Assembly: GCF_029029525.1 (NCBI RefSeq)
Contig: NZ_JAKJSC010000001.1
Coordinates: forward strand, 806,001 to 870,000
Source of the DNA: Labilibaculum sp. DW002
Lineage (GTDB): Bacteria > Bacteroidota > Bacteroidia > Bacteroidales > Marinifilaceae
Direction of reading: 5' to 3'
DNA: 64,000 nucleotides
The notes under the pieces were generated by a model that saw only the letters and a program-made list of their open reading frames with translations, did not search any database and was not told the DNA's origin. How positions within the stretch are numbered: the first letter of the stretch is position 1; each line of letters opens with the position of its first letter. A program made the translations under genes and the position numbers. Below, one piece after another: positions 16,246 through 25,524 of this stretch.

Positions 16246-16487
16246 AACTATTCTTTTTTATTGGATTGCAAAGATAGTGTAAAGAATTAATAATTAGCAA
16301 TGAGTAATTATTAATTAACGGATCGGAATAATTACATAGATCGGTAGCCTCCATTTTTTTTGTATCAAGACAACAATTGGAGCAAAGCGGAAATCATGAA
16401 TACAAATAAAAGTAGACTTTAATGAATAAATAAAGTCGGGTTTGGCGATTAGTCCGATACAAAAAAACAAATAGGACAATATTGATT

Positions 16488-16964
16488 TTAAAACAATTCT
16501 TTGTGTTCTTCGTTTTCAATATTCATTGCATGTACCAATGTCCACTTAAAAGGAAAGCTTTTACTCAATGTGTACAATACCATTATCCAAGGTAAAAACC
16601 ACATCAAATTTTGAGTATAAGAATAGGCAAATAAGGTAATTATGCCTGTTAAGCCCCCAAATATCATTTTTACAGAAAATGCTTTTCTGTAATACTTCAA
16701 TTTCTCCTCCAAACTATCGAAAAGGCTAACGTATTCTAATTTCTTTTTGTACATCATCTCCGAAAGGATGATTTCAATAACAATCAATGAAATTCCAATG
16801 ATGTTCTTCCAAATAGGAATGTTAAAATCTTTATGAATGCTTAAAATTGAATATTCACCGCTAATGGCAAGAACGCCAAATAAAAGTTCTACGATAACAA
16901 CAATAAAAAATGCGGAAACCAGTCCAAATCTTGTCCACTGAACAAGCTGTTGTAAATTCTTCAT
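16488..16964 (-). CDS. hypothetical membrane protein (four TM segments)
   Basis: 158 aa. Hydrophobic segments lie near 12-34 (FGLVSAFFIVVIVELLFGVL), 50-68 (IWKNIIGISLIVIEIILS), 97-113 and 118-134. Between TM2 and TM3 is a charged cytosolic helix (EMMYKKKLEYVSLFDSLEEKLKYY). The acidic C-terminus is NIENEEHKELF. No family recognised. It stands alone between a DEAD-box helicase gene and the copper-efflux locus; nothing links it functionally to either. Confidence 0.7.
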   Translation of the reverse strand: MKNLQQLVQWTRFGLVSAFFIVVIVELLFGVLAISGEYSILSIHKDFNIPIWKNIIGISLIVIEIILSEMMYKKKLEYVSLFDSLEEKLKYYRKAFSVKMIFGGLTGIITLFAYSYTQNLMWFLPWIMVLYTLSKSFPFKWTLVHAMNIENEEHKELF

Positions 16965-17315
16965 AATGATAAATTAAGCAATTAATAATCGGTTTATTCT
17001 GGCGTGGAATGGGAACAATTTTAATAAATAATCCCTCTCATACTAACTAGAAATGGCAAAATCAGTAGAATTTTAAACTTATTTAACACACAAACGATTC
17101 CATTTCATCGCGAAAAATGCTTGCCATACAAAAAGCATATTTATTTTACTGATTTGGTCACGTCAATCCACTCATCGCCAAAAGTTCTGTGAGCACCTTT
17201 CACTGATAACTGTTCACTGATAACTGAAATAGTTAAACCTTTGTTAAGCTCACAACTTTTCTTTGGGATACGAGTATAATTCTTTAGTTTTGATTTTGAA
17301 TAATGCACCCAATGT
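16965..17315. repeat. intergenic region with a perfect 14-bp tandem duplication
   Basis: TTCACTGATAACTG is repeated exactly at 17199-17212 and 17213-17226, related to the tandem near 15089. The rest of this gap is AT-rich; no promoter box is clear. It should hold the metal-responsive promoter of the downstream efflux operon. Confidence 0.55.
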
Positions 17316-17690
17316 ATGCTAATTAAGAAATTTGGACATATCATCATGATACTTCTTCTGCTGATCTCAACGGCAGGTGTGAGTATTAACAAGCATTATT
17401 CTGGTGGCGAACTTTTCTCTACTGCTATTTTTGTAGAAGCCGAAAGCTGTTGCGAAACGCCTTGTGGCTGTTGCGATGAAAAATCAGAACAGATTAAAGT
17501 AGAAGCGGATTATTTGGCCTCTAGCTTTGATCTTACTGAAGCCGCTCAATTGGATTTGTTGTTTTCAAGTATTCCTTTGTTAATCGAATTCGAAGCAAGA
17601 ACAAGCTCTGCAAACAATTTTATTATATGGGATACTTCCCCACCCTTATTGCCTGATTTGTGTATTCTCAATCAGGTATTCCGTTTATGA
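17316..17690 (+). CDS. HYC_CC_PP family protein
   Basis: 124 aa. An N-terminal hydrophobic signal (MIMILLLLISTAGVSI region) is followed by HYSGG, then ESCCETPCGCCDEKSE, and near the end DTSPPLL. These His-Tyr, Cys-Cys and Pro-Pro signatures define the HYC_CC_PP family, small exported Bacteroidota proteins that are typically coded just before heavy-metal RND pumps. The clustered cysteines suggest metal (Cu/Ag) capture in the periplasm. It lies 157 bp upstream of cusA on the same strand. The family call rests on the motifs; metal binding is inference. Confidence 0.85.
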   Translation: MLIKKFGHIIMILLLLISTAGVSINKHYSGGELFSTAIFVEAESCCETPCGCCDEKSEQIKVEADYLASSFDLTEAAQLDLLFSSIPLLIEFEARTSSANNFIIWDTSPPLLPDLCILNQVFRL

Positions 17691-17847
17691 TAAAAATCAA
17701 TTAAGAATTGCGAATTATTAATTAAGAGTCAATTGTATTGACTGGTATGGCAATATCTAATACCATTCTTCCTATTACTCTATATTGAAATTTGTAATTC
17801 GAATCATAATTGCTCATTCGTAATTAATAATTCGTAATTGATTTCAC

Positions 17848-20800
17848 ATGTTGAATAAAACAATCAAATTCTTTCTAGAGAATAAACTCGTCACAGCCAT
17901 ACTTCTTGTTGTGTTCGTAAGCTGGGGAATTATCACATCACCTTTTCCTTGGGACGTAGGATTTCTACCTAAAGATCCGGTGGCCGTTGATGCCATTCCA
18001 GATATTGGGGAAAACCAGCAAATCGTATTTACAAAGTGGGCAGGTCGCTCTCCTCAAGACATCGAGGATCAGATCACCTATCCCCTTACCACATCCCTAC
18101 TGGGAATTCCGGGTGTAAAAACCATCCGTAGTTCTTCCATGTTTGGATTTTCAAGTATCTACATCATTTTTGATGAAGAGATCGAGTTCTACTGGAGTAG
18201 ATCCCGAATATTGGAAAAGCTGAATTCCTTACCGCAAAACCTCTTACCTGGAGATGTGCAACCAACGCTTGGACCTGATGCTACTGCTCTCGGACAAATT
18301 TTTTGGTACACCCTTGAAGGCAGAACGCCAGAAGGTGAAGTTACAGGAGGATGGGATCTGCAAGAACTTCGAAGCATTCAGGATTTTCAGGTGAAATATG
18401 CCTTGGCAGCAGCCAATGGTGTATCTGAAGTCGCATCAATTGGTGGTTTCGTAAAGGAATACCAGGTAGATGTTAACCCTACGGCAATGCAAGCCCATGG
18501 CGTTAACCTGATGCAAATCATGAATGCCGTTAAAAAATCCAATTTGGATATTGGGGCTAGAACAATTGAAATTAATCAGGCAGAATATTTCGTACGTGGC
18601 ATTGGTTACGTTAAAAACCTTGGCGATTTGGAAGAGGCTGTTGTTCGAGTGAATGACAATACGCCTGTGCGAATTCGAGATGTGGCCAATGTACATTACG
18701 GTCCTTCCGATCGTCGAGGAGCACTCGATAAAATGGGTGCCGATGTTGTTGGTGGTGTTGTGGTTGCCCGTTATGGGGCAAATCCTTTAGAGGTAATCAA
18801 CAACGTAAAAGAAAAGATTGAAGAACTTTCGGTTGGTCTGCCCCAAAAAGAATTGGCCGATGGCACCATCTCTCAGCTTACTGTAGTTCCTTTTTACGAC
18901 AGAACACAACTGATTTATGAAACGCTGGGAACACTTGAGAGTGCTCTAACACTCGAAATTATTATTACCATTATCGTGATCATTATTATGGTGATGAATT
19001 TGCGTGCAAGCATTCTGATTTCGGCATTAATTCCGATCGCTGTGCTCATGACTTTCATTGCCATGCGCTATTTTCATATCGATGCAAATATTGTTGCCCT
19101 TTCGGGGATAGCCATCGCCATAGGTACCATTGTTGATGTTGGCATTGTGCTCTCCGAAAACATGATTCGGCATTTGGAACTCAACAAATCGAAGCGGAAC
19201 ATTCGCGATGTAATATACGAAGCGACCATTGAGGTTGCTCCTGCCGTTATTACGGCTGTTCTGACAACAATTGTTAGCTTTATTCCTGTATTCTCGATGG
19301 AAGCAGCAGAAGGAAAACTATTCCGACCATTGGCTTTCACCAAAACCTTTGTGCTCTTTTCTGCTTTAGCAGTTGCCATTATTATTTTACCTGCAATGGC
19401 TCATTGGTTGTTTTCCATTCGAACCAAAAAGAGAAACATCAAATTGGTATCCAATGCTTTGCTAGTTCTAGTAGGAATCTATACCCTATTTGCATTCTCT
19501 GCTTGGATCGGTATCACTTTGATTTCACTAGGTGGAATTAATCTTGCAGCACAATACTTTACCAAACACGAAAAGAAGTTATTCTGGGCAAATCTGTTGG
19601 TCATTGCACTTGCGGTTTCCTTTTTATTAGCAAAAGAATGGTTGCCATTGGGAGCATCAAATTCCCTCTTTGCGAACTTCCTATTTGTGATCTTAAGTAT
19701 TGCACTCTTGTTATCTGTTTTCCTGATTTTCATGCGATTCTATAAGCGGATATTGAACTGGGCACTGGAATACAAATTTGTCTTCCTTTCTATTCCTACA
19801 TTTATTGTTTTGTGGGGCGTAATCATTTGGTTAGGCTTTGGAAATACATTTGGATTTGTTTCCCGAGGACTCGATAAAATAGGCATTAATATAGCTAATA
19901 CTTCCGCATGGAAAACAATGTATCACAACTATCCGGGAATTGGAAAAGAATTTATGCCTTCACTCGATGAAGGATCATTCTTGTTGATGCCAACCTCAAT
20001 GCCACATGCAGGAATTGAAGAGAACAAGCGCGTACTTCGTGCTTTGGATATGGCCGTTGCTAACATTCCGGAAATAGAAATGGTAGTTGGTAAATTGGGT
20101 CGTGTAGAGTCGGCCTTGGATCCTGCTCCTATTTCCATGTACGAAAATGTAATCAATTACAAAAGCGAGTACAAAACCAATCAGTATGGTAAAAGAATTC
20201 GCTTTGCAGTTGATGACGACGATAATTTTATTCGCGACGAAAAAGGGGAATTGATTCCTGATGATCGTGGTGAATACTTCCGCCAATGGAGAGATCACAT
20301 TCAATCACCAGATGATATCTGGACTGAGATTGTGAATGCTACTAAAATTCCGGGCGTAACCTCCGCTCCTAAGCTGCAACCAATCGAAACCCGATTGATC
20401 ATGTTGCAAACAGGTATGCGTGCACCTATAGGAATTAAAATATCGGGCAGTAATCTGAAACAAATTGAAGGTTTTGGTCTGCAATTGGAAAAGATTATTA
20501 AAGATATTCCGGGCGTAAACGAAGCATCTGTCTTTGCCGAAAGAATGGTGGGGAAACCTTATCTGGAAATTCGAATCGATAGAACAGCAATTGCCCGTTA
20601 TGGCATTCAAATCGAAGATGTGCAAAAACATTTATCGGTAGCTGTAGGTGGTATGGCACTCTCCAATTCGGTTGAAGGAAGAGAACGTTACCCGATTCGT
20701 GTTCGTTACCCTAGAGAATTGAGATCCGATCCTGATCTTTTGCATAAAATTCTGATTCCAACAACAATGGGAAATTCAGTTCCCTTGGAAGAATTAGCAG

Positions 20801-21609
20801 AAATTGCTTACGTTCAAGGTCCTCAGGTTATCAAAAGTGAGAATACATTTCAAGTTGGTTACGTGATTTTCGATAAACTGGAAGGGTTTTCGGAAGTGGA
20901 TATTGTGGAAAATGCACAGGAATACATTGCCGGGAAAATTGAACGCAATGAATTGAAAGTTCCTGCCGGAGTGAGTTTCAAATTCACGGGAAACTACGAA
21001 AATCAGATTAGAGCCGAAGAACGATTGGGCATTGTTATTCCGGTTGTTCTCATCATCATTTTCCTGATTTTGTATTTCCAATTCAAAGGAATTGCTCCTA
21101 CCCTAATGGTATTTAGCGGTATTGCCGTGTCCTTTTCAGGTGGTTTTATCATGATTTGGTTGTACAGTCAAGGCTGGTTCCTGAATTTTTCAGTTTTCGA
21201 TATCAATCTGCAAGAACTGTTTCAGGTTCATCCTATTTATTTAAGTGTTGCGGTTTGGGTCGGCTTTATTGCCCTGTTTGGAATCGCTACCGATGATGGT
21301 GTGATCATGGCTTCTTATCTGGAACAAGTATTTAAGAAAAATCAACCAAAAACCAGAGCAGAAATCAGAAAGTCAGTTATCGAAGCAGGTTCAAAGCGTA
21401 TTCGTCCTTGTTTAATGACAACGGCCACCACTCTTTTGGCTTTGCTACCGATTTTAACCTCAACAGGAAGAGGTGCTGATGTAATGATACCAATGGCAAT
21501 TCCTGCATTCGGAGGAATGGCAATCGAACTAATCACCTTATTTGTTGTACCCGTTTTATACGCCATGTACAAAGAATTTCAATTGAAAAAAGAAGGAGGT
21601 CTGTCATGA
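17848..21609 (+). CDS. cusA: heavy-metal efflux RND transporter, CusA type (Cu+/Ag+)
   Basis: 1253 aa, longer than E. coli CusA (about 1047) because of an extra hydrophobic stretch of roughly 150 residues near 510-670. It has a TM1 start, a periplasmic porter with NPLEVINNVK, TM4 GTIVDVGIVLSENM with the proton-relay Asp near residue 430, and GIATDDGVIMASYLEQ near the end. Residues matching the three CusA copper-site methionines are present: LLMPTSMPHAG, PAPISMYEN and LIMLQTGMRAP. This favours Cu/Ag over Zn/Co. It exports metal from periplasm or cytosol by proton antiport with TolC and CusB partners downstream. Its stop overlaps the ATG of the next open frame. Confidence 0.95.
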   Translation: MLNKTIKFFLENKLVTAILLVVFVSWGIITSPFPWDVGFLPKDPVAVDAIPDIGENQQIVFTKWAGRSPQDIEDQITYPLTTSLLGIPGVKTIRSSSMFGFSSIYIIFDEEIEFYWSRSRILEKLNSLPQNLLPGDVQPTLGPDATALGQIFWYTLEGRTPEGEVTGGWDLQELRSIQDFQVKYALAAANGVSEVASIGGFVKEYQVDVNPTAMQAHGVNLMQIMNAVKKSNLDIGARTIEINQAEYFVRGIGYVKNLGDLEEAVVRVNDNTPVRIRDVANVHYGPSDRRGALDKMGADVVGGVVVARYGANPLEVINNVKEKIEELSVGLPQKELADGTISQLTVVPFYDRTQLIYETLGTLESALTLEIIITIIVIIIMVMNLRASILISALIPIAVLMTFIAMRYFHIDANIVALSGIAIAIGTIVDVGIVLSENMIRHLELNKSKRNIRDVIYEATIEVAPAVITAVLTTIVSFIPVFSMEAAEGKLFRPLAFTKTFVLFSALAVAIIILPAMAHWLFSIRTKKRNIKLVSNALLVLVGIYTLFAFSAWIGITLISLGGINLAAQYFTKHEKKLFWANLLVIALAVSFLLAKEWLPLGASNSLFANFLFVILSIALLLSVFLIFMRFYKRILNWALEYKFVFLSIPTFIVLWGVIIWLGFGNTFGFVSRGLDKIGINIANTSAWKTMYHNYPGIGKEFMPSLDEGSFLLMPTSMPHAGIEENKRVLRALDMAVANIPEIEMVVGKLGRVESALDPAPISMYENVINYKSEYKTNQYGKRIRFAVDDDDNFIRDEKGELIPDDRGEYFRQWRDHIQSPDDIWTEIVNATKIPGVTSAPKLQPIETRLIMLQTGMRAPIGIKISGSNLKQIEGFGLQLEKIIKDIPGVNEASVFAERMVGKPYLEIRIDRTAIARYGIQIEDVQKHLSVAVGGMALSNSVEGRERYPIRVRYPRELRSDPDLLHKILIPTTMGNSVPLEELAEIAYVQGPQVIKSENTFQVGYVIFDKLEGFSEVDIVENAQEYIAGKIERNELKVPAGVSFKFTGNYENQIRAEERLGIVIPVVLIIIFLILYFQFKGIAPTLMVFSGIAVSFSGGFIMIWLYSQGWFLNFSVFDINLQELFQVHPIYLSVAVWVGFIALFGIATDDGVIMASYLEQVFKKNQPKTRAEIRKSVIEAGSKRIRPCLMTTATTLLALLPILTSTGRGADVMIPMAIPAFGGMAIELITLFVVPVLYAMYKEFQLKKEGGLS

Positions 21610-21658
21610 GAATTTCAACAAGCATACTCGCATTAGTATTCAAAACAAAGTTGCAAAT

Positions 21659-21742
21659 CAAAGTCCCCCTTTCAAGGGGGATTAGGGGGATGTTTAGAAA
21701 TCAACAAAACACTCCCCTTACTCCCCTCTCAAGAGGGGAATT
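21659..21742. repeat. C/G-run repeat element between cusA and the TolC gene
   Basis: GTCCCCCTTTCAAGGGGGATTAGGGGG and, 30 bp later, CTCCCCTTACTCCCCTCTCAAGAGGGG form paired inverted blocks, unlike the surrounding AT-rich sequence. It is read through by the open frame that begins at 21606, but looks like an interspersed intergenic element rather than coding sequence. Confidence 0.65.
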
Positions 21743-21755
21743 TAAAACTGCAAAT

Positions 21756-22991
21756 ATGAGACGCTCCTTATTATTGATAGCAGCATTTCTTCTATTTTCA
21801 GGTACTGTCAGATCTCAAATAATCACAAAAGAACTGCAAACGTATATCAATTTTGCAATTGCTAACAATCCGGAACTAAAAGCAATGGATTTGAAGTACC
21901 AACAGGCATTGGAGATGGTTCCGCAAGCGAAAGCCTTGCCCGATCCTAATTTTTCGGCCGGTGTGTTTATTCAACCAATCGAAACCCGAGTTGGTGCGCA
22001 AAAAGCAAAACTCTCACTTTCGCAGCTATTTCCTTGGTTTGGTACTCTTGGTGCCAAAGAGCAGCAAGCAAGTTCGCAAGCACATGCACAATACCTTAAC
22101 TATCTGGATGCAAAAGGCAAAACAGAATTAAAGGTGAAACTCTCCTATCTGGATTTGATTTTAATGGATCGTAAAATCTTCTTCACACAAAAACGTGTTG
22201 AAATTCTTGATTTATTAGAAAAACAAAGCCTAACTCGTTTTGAGAACAACCAATCGAGTATGGTAAACGTGCTTTACGTTCAAATGCTAAAAGAGGAATT
22301 GATTGCGAAGCTTGGCTTATTTCAAGATAAAAAACAGACACTTCAATCGGCATTCAATAAAATCCTAAATCGAGATTTGAAAATTGCTGTTGAATTACCT
22401 ACAGATGATTCTTTTCTGTTGCAACAAGCATCATTTGATACGGAGTTCTCTTTTAATGAGCATGCAAGAGTCAATTCTTGGATAGCAATGAAAGAGGCAG
22501 GTTCGTTTGGTGAGAAGGCAGCAAAGCTAAGCGGATTACCAAAAATTGGTATTGGTCTTGACTATGCAATTATTGCAGAAAGAAAAAATATGGATCTTGC
22601 TGACAATGGAAATGATGCCATCATGCCCATGATTTCTGTGAGTATTCCACTGTTTCGAAAGAAATACAAATCTGCAGTTAAGCTCAATCAGTTAAAACAA
22701 GTACAATTCGAACAATTAAAAATCGAAGAATTGAACCGACTTGAATTGGAAAAGCAAAAAGCAATAGAAGAATATTCTACAGGAAGAAGAGAATTAAAGG
22801 TCTACCAGAACTTATTGATAAAAGCCAAACAATCATTTGAGATTCTAACAAGCAGCTACGAGACCTCATCAAGTAGGTACGAAGAGGTTTTGAACATGCA
22901 ACAGAAGATTTGGATCTACGAACAGAAACAAATTGAAGCACAAGTAATGATTCAAAAAAGCATAGCAAAATTCCAATATTTAGGTTTGTAG
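21756..22991 (+). CDS. TolC family outer-membrane efflux protein (CusC-like)
   Basis: The open frame starts at 21606, overlapping the cusA stop, but its first 50 residues include the translation of a C/G-run repeat. The ATG at 21756 opens a proper signal peptide (MRRSLLLIAAFLLFSGTVRSQ) and is preferred, giving 411 aa. Two TolC repeats are seen: AIANNPELKAMDLKYQQALEMVPQAKALPDPNFSAG and the second half with GLPKIGIGLDYAI and ISVSIPLFRKKYKSAVK, joined by long coiled-coil hairpins. It forms the trimeric outer-membrane duct for the CusA/CusB pump. It is co-transcribed with cusA and cusB. Confidence 0.9.
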   Translation: MRRSLLLIAAFLLFSGTVRSQIITKELQTYINFAIANNPELKAMDLKYQQALEMVPQAKALPDPNFSAGVFIQPIETRVGAQKAKLSLSQLFPWFGTLGAKEQQASSQAHAQYLNYLDAKGKTELKVKLSYLDLILMDRKIFFTQKRVEILDLLEKQSLTRFENNQSSMVNVLYVQMLKEELIAKLGLFQDKKQTLQSAFNKILNRDLKIAVELPTDDSFLLQQASFDTEFSFNEHARVNSWIAMKEAGSFGEKAAKLSGLPKIGIGLDYAIIAERKNMDLADNGNDAIMPMISVSIPLFRKKYKSAVKLNQLKQVQFEQLKIEELNRLELEKQKAIEEYSTGRRELKVYQNLLIKAKQSFEILTSSYETSSSRYEEVLNMQQKIWIYEQKQIEAQVMIQKSIAKFQYLGL

Positions 22992-23062
22992 GGACACACG
23001 ATCATGTGTCCTATAAATAAATTTTCAATCCATATTAATGAGAATTTTAAACAAAATAGACA

Positions 23063-24844
23063 ATGAAAAACACAATCAAATATATAACAGAAAACGGGAA
23101 GCAAAAACTCATCATATTAGTGGTCGGCTTGCTTTTGGGCTGGGTCATTTTTGGTGGACAAGCAGAAGTATCAACTGGACATGAAGGACATCAGCATGAA
23201 ATGGAAAATGCAAGCGCTGAACCAACAACTTGGACTTGCTCCATGCATCCGCAAATTCAGCAACCAAACGAAGGCGATTGCCCTATTTGTGGAATGGATT
23301 TAATTCCATTGGACAATTCAGGAGGAAATACTTCAGCAGCTGTTATCTCCATGAATGAAACAGCTATTAAATTGGCAAATGTTCACACCACAAAAATTGA
23401 AAAAGGGAAAGCTACAAAAGAAATTCTCTTGAATGGAAAAGTACAGATTGATGAGCGAAAAATTAGTTCACAAGCCATTCATTTCGATGGCCGAATTGAA
23501 AAACTAATGGTCAATTTTGAAGGTGAAAAAGTACAGAAAGGCCAAACACTGGCAAGAGTTTACGCGCCCAAATTGGTAAGTGCTCAACAGGAATTGCTAC
23601 AAGCTTTAAAAACAAAAGATTCCTATCCGGACTTGGTAAAAGCTGCAGAGCAAAAATTGAAATTCTGGAAGCTAAGTAATGCACAAATCAACAGCATAAA
23701 AGAGAGTGGTAAAACACTTGAGTATTTCGACATCAAAGCAGATGTATCTGGTTACGTAACCAAACGAAACACAGCCGAAGGAAAGTATGAAAAAGCAGGA
23801 TCTGTCCTTTTCGAAATTGCTGACTTGAATCAAGTATGGGTCGTTTTTGATGCTTATGAGAAAGATTTGGCTTTCCTTAAAAAAGGAGATGAAATTGAGT
23901 TCACAGTTTCTGCTTTTCCTGGTAAGACATTCAATTCGAAGGTAAGCAATATCGATCCAATTATTAATGCCAAAAAACGTACTCTTTTGGTTCGTACAGA
24001 ATCTAATAATACAGATCTATTGCTAAAACCAGAAATGTTTGCATCAGGAATTATCTATGCTGAGATAAATCAGATGGACAATGCTTTGATTGTTCCAAAA
24101 TCTGCCATTATGTGGACAGGAAAACGTTCCATAGCCTATGTAAAAGTGGAAGGTGGTTTTGAAATGCGCGAGCTTGAGCTGGGTGAATCTCTTGGTGAAT
24201 TCTATTTAGTCTCTGATGGTTTGGAAGAAGGTGAAGAAGTAGTGAGTAAAGGAACCTTCACTGTTGATGCTGCAGCTCAACTCAACAACAAATACAGCAT
24301 GATGAATCGTCCAGAAAGTAAAGAAGGAGCGCAAAACTTACAGCAATATGTTTCCATGGATTTCAGCATGAAATTGGAACTCTTGCTTACCTCCTATTTT
24401 TCACTGAAAGACATTTTGGTTGAGACAAAAGGCAAGGAAAGTCAAGCTGCAGCTAAAACTGTAATGACCAGTTTAATGAAACTGAATCCGAGTGAAGCGG
24501 AGTTAAAAGGAAAAGCGATCAAATTTTGGAAAGAGAAATACAGTATTCTACACGATCATCTTGATGAAATTACAAAGAGTGAAGATATTGAGGTTCAGCG
24601 TAAGGCTTTCAAACCTTTCAACGAAGAATTAATTGCAAGCATGAAGTCTCTGGGGACAGGAAATAAAAAAGTTTACATCCAATATTGTCCAATGGCCGAC
24701 AATGATACTGGCGCCTATTGGTTAAGCTCAGAAGAGAAAATAATGAATCCATATTTTGGAGATGTAATGTTGCATTGTGGAGAAGTAAGCGAGACAATAA
24801 ATCGTGAGGAAGAAAAGATAATGCAGCAGCAACATCAGCATTAA
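23063..24844 (+). CDS. cusB: efflux RND periplasmic adaptor, CusB type, with HMBD and DUF3347 domains
   Basis: 593 aa. A membrane anchor (residues 16-31) is followed by a His-rich stretch (HEGHQHEME) and a heavy-metal-binding domain TCSMHPQIQQ...GDCPICGMDL (about 57-85). Then come the HlyD-like adaptor parts (AIHFDGRIEKLMVNFEGEKV, a helical hairpin, FDIKADVSGYVTKRN, VWVVFDAYEKD). The C-terminal 140 residues form a DUF3347 domain with YIQYCPMADNDTGAYWLS and NPYFGDVMLHCGEV, a likely extra metal-binding site. It ends in a His/Gln tail. It links CusA to the TolC duct and hands over Cu/Ag. This domain set is usual in Bacteroidota CusB. Confidence 0.94.
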   Translation: MKNTIKYITENGKQKLIILVVGLLLGWVIFGGQAEVSTGHEGHQHEMENASAEPTTWTCSMHPQIQQPNEGDCPICGMDLIPLDNSGGNTSAAVISMNETAIKLANVHTTKIEKGKATKEILLNGKVQIDERKISSQAIHFDGRIEKLMVNFEGEKVQKGQTLARVYAPKLVSAQQELLQALKTKDSYPDLVKAAEQKLKFWKLSNAQINSIKESGKTLEYFDIKADVSGYVTKRNTAEGKYEKAGSVLFEIADLNQVWVVFDAYEKDLAFLKKGDEIEFTVSAFPGKTFNSKVSNIDPIINAKKRTLLVRTESNNTDLLLKPEMFASGIIYAEINQMDNALIVPKSAIMWTGKRSIAYVKVEGGFEMRELELGESLGEFYLVSDGLEEGEEVVSKGTFTVDAAAQLNNKYSMMNRPESKEGAQNLQQYVSMDFSMKLELLLTSYFSLKDILVETKGKESQAAAKTVMTSLMKLNPSEAELKGKAIKFWKEKYSILHDHLDEITKSEDIEVQRKAFKPFNEELIASMKSLGTGNKKVYIQYCPMADNDTGAYWLSSEEKIMNPYFGDVMLHCGEVSETINREEEKIMQQQHQH

Positions 24845-24871
24845 AATAATTATCATTTAAAAATAAGAAAT

Positions 24872-25207
24872 ATGAAAAAAGGAATTTTATTCGTTGCAGT
24901 CATCTTTTCGATGATTACCATATCATTCACAGCAAATGCAGAAGTAAAAAAAACTAGTTTTAAAGTGTCTGGAAATTGCGGGATGTGTGAAAAAACAATA
25001 GAAACAGCTGCCAAAACAGTTCAAGGTGTTGTTAGCGCCGATTGGGACAAAAAAACCAAGGAAATGATACTCAGTTTTGACACTACTAAAACGACACTGA
25101 ACGATGTACACAAAGCCATTGCTAAATCGGGTTACGATACCGATAAGGTAAAAGCAGATGATTCAATCTACAGTGAACTTCATTCGTGCTGCAAATACCG
25201 AAAATAA
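24872..25207 (+). CDS. exported heavy-metal-associated (HMA) domain protein
   Basis: 111 aa. Signal peptide (MKKGILFVAVIFSMITISFTANA) plus one HMA domain: KVSGNCGMCEKTIETAA with the CxxC metal pair at about C36 and C39, then GVVSADWDKKTKEMILSF and AIAKSGYDTDKVKA. The C-terminus adds HSCCKYRK, a second Cys pair. It probably acts as a periplasmic copper chaperone feeding CusB. It is the last gene of the efflux operon, 27 bp after cusB, followed by a long hairpin. Confidence 0.92.
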   Translation: MKKGILFVAVIFSMITISFTANAEVKKTSFKVSGNCGMCEKTIETAAKTVQGVVSADWDKKTKEMILSFDTTKTTLNDVHKAIAKSGYDTDKVKADDSIYSELHSCCKYRK

Positions 25208-25214
25208 ACTCTTT

Positions 25215-25287
25215 GGGGTATTCCTTATAATTTTTAACTACATACATTACTTACACCAAAATTATACCAACAGGAATACCCCTTTTT
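25215..25287 (+). terminator. long stem-loop ending the copper-efflux operon
   Basis: Arms GGGGTATTCC (25215-25224) and GGAATACCCC (25273-25282), with inner arms TTATAATTTT and AAAATTATA, then a TTTTT run. It lies 8 bp past the HMA gene stop. The remaining gap to 25524 shows nothing more. Confidence 0.7.
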
Positions 25288-25524
25288 CATCCTTATTTAT
25301 TGAGGATTTTTGGCACATGTGTGGAAATCTTCCACATAATAAACCACAAAGCAAACCACTTCCCCACCACTAAAATTCCGTCATCACTTTGATAGCATAC
25401 ACTTTAGTGAAACTGGTGCTTTCTATGGCATACTTCTTGACTTTATTCAAGCTGTAATCTGAAACAAAATGTTTTATTTTGCACTTTTACTGAAGAATTT
25501 GATTTAATTAAAACTAAACATCCG

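Noticed and set aside
18189-21572. Several minus-strand ORFs inside cusA
   Set aside because: All lie antisense to a long, fully motif-supported transporter gene.
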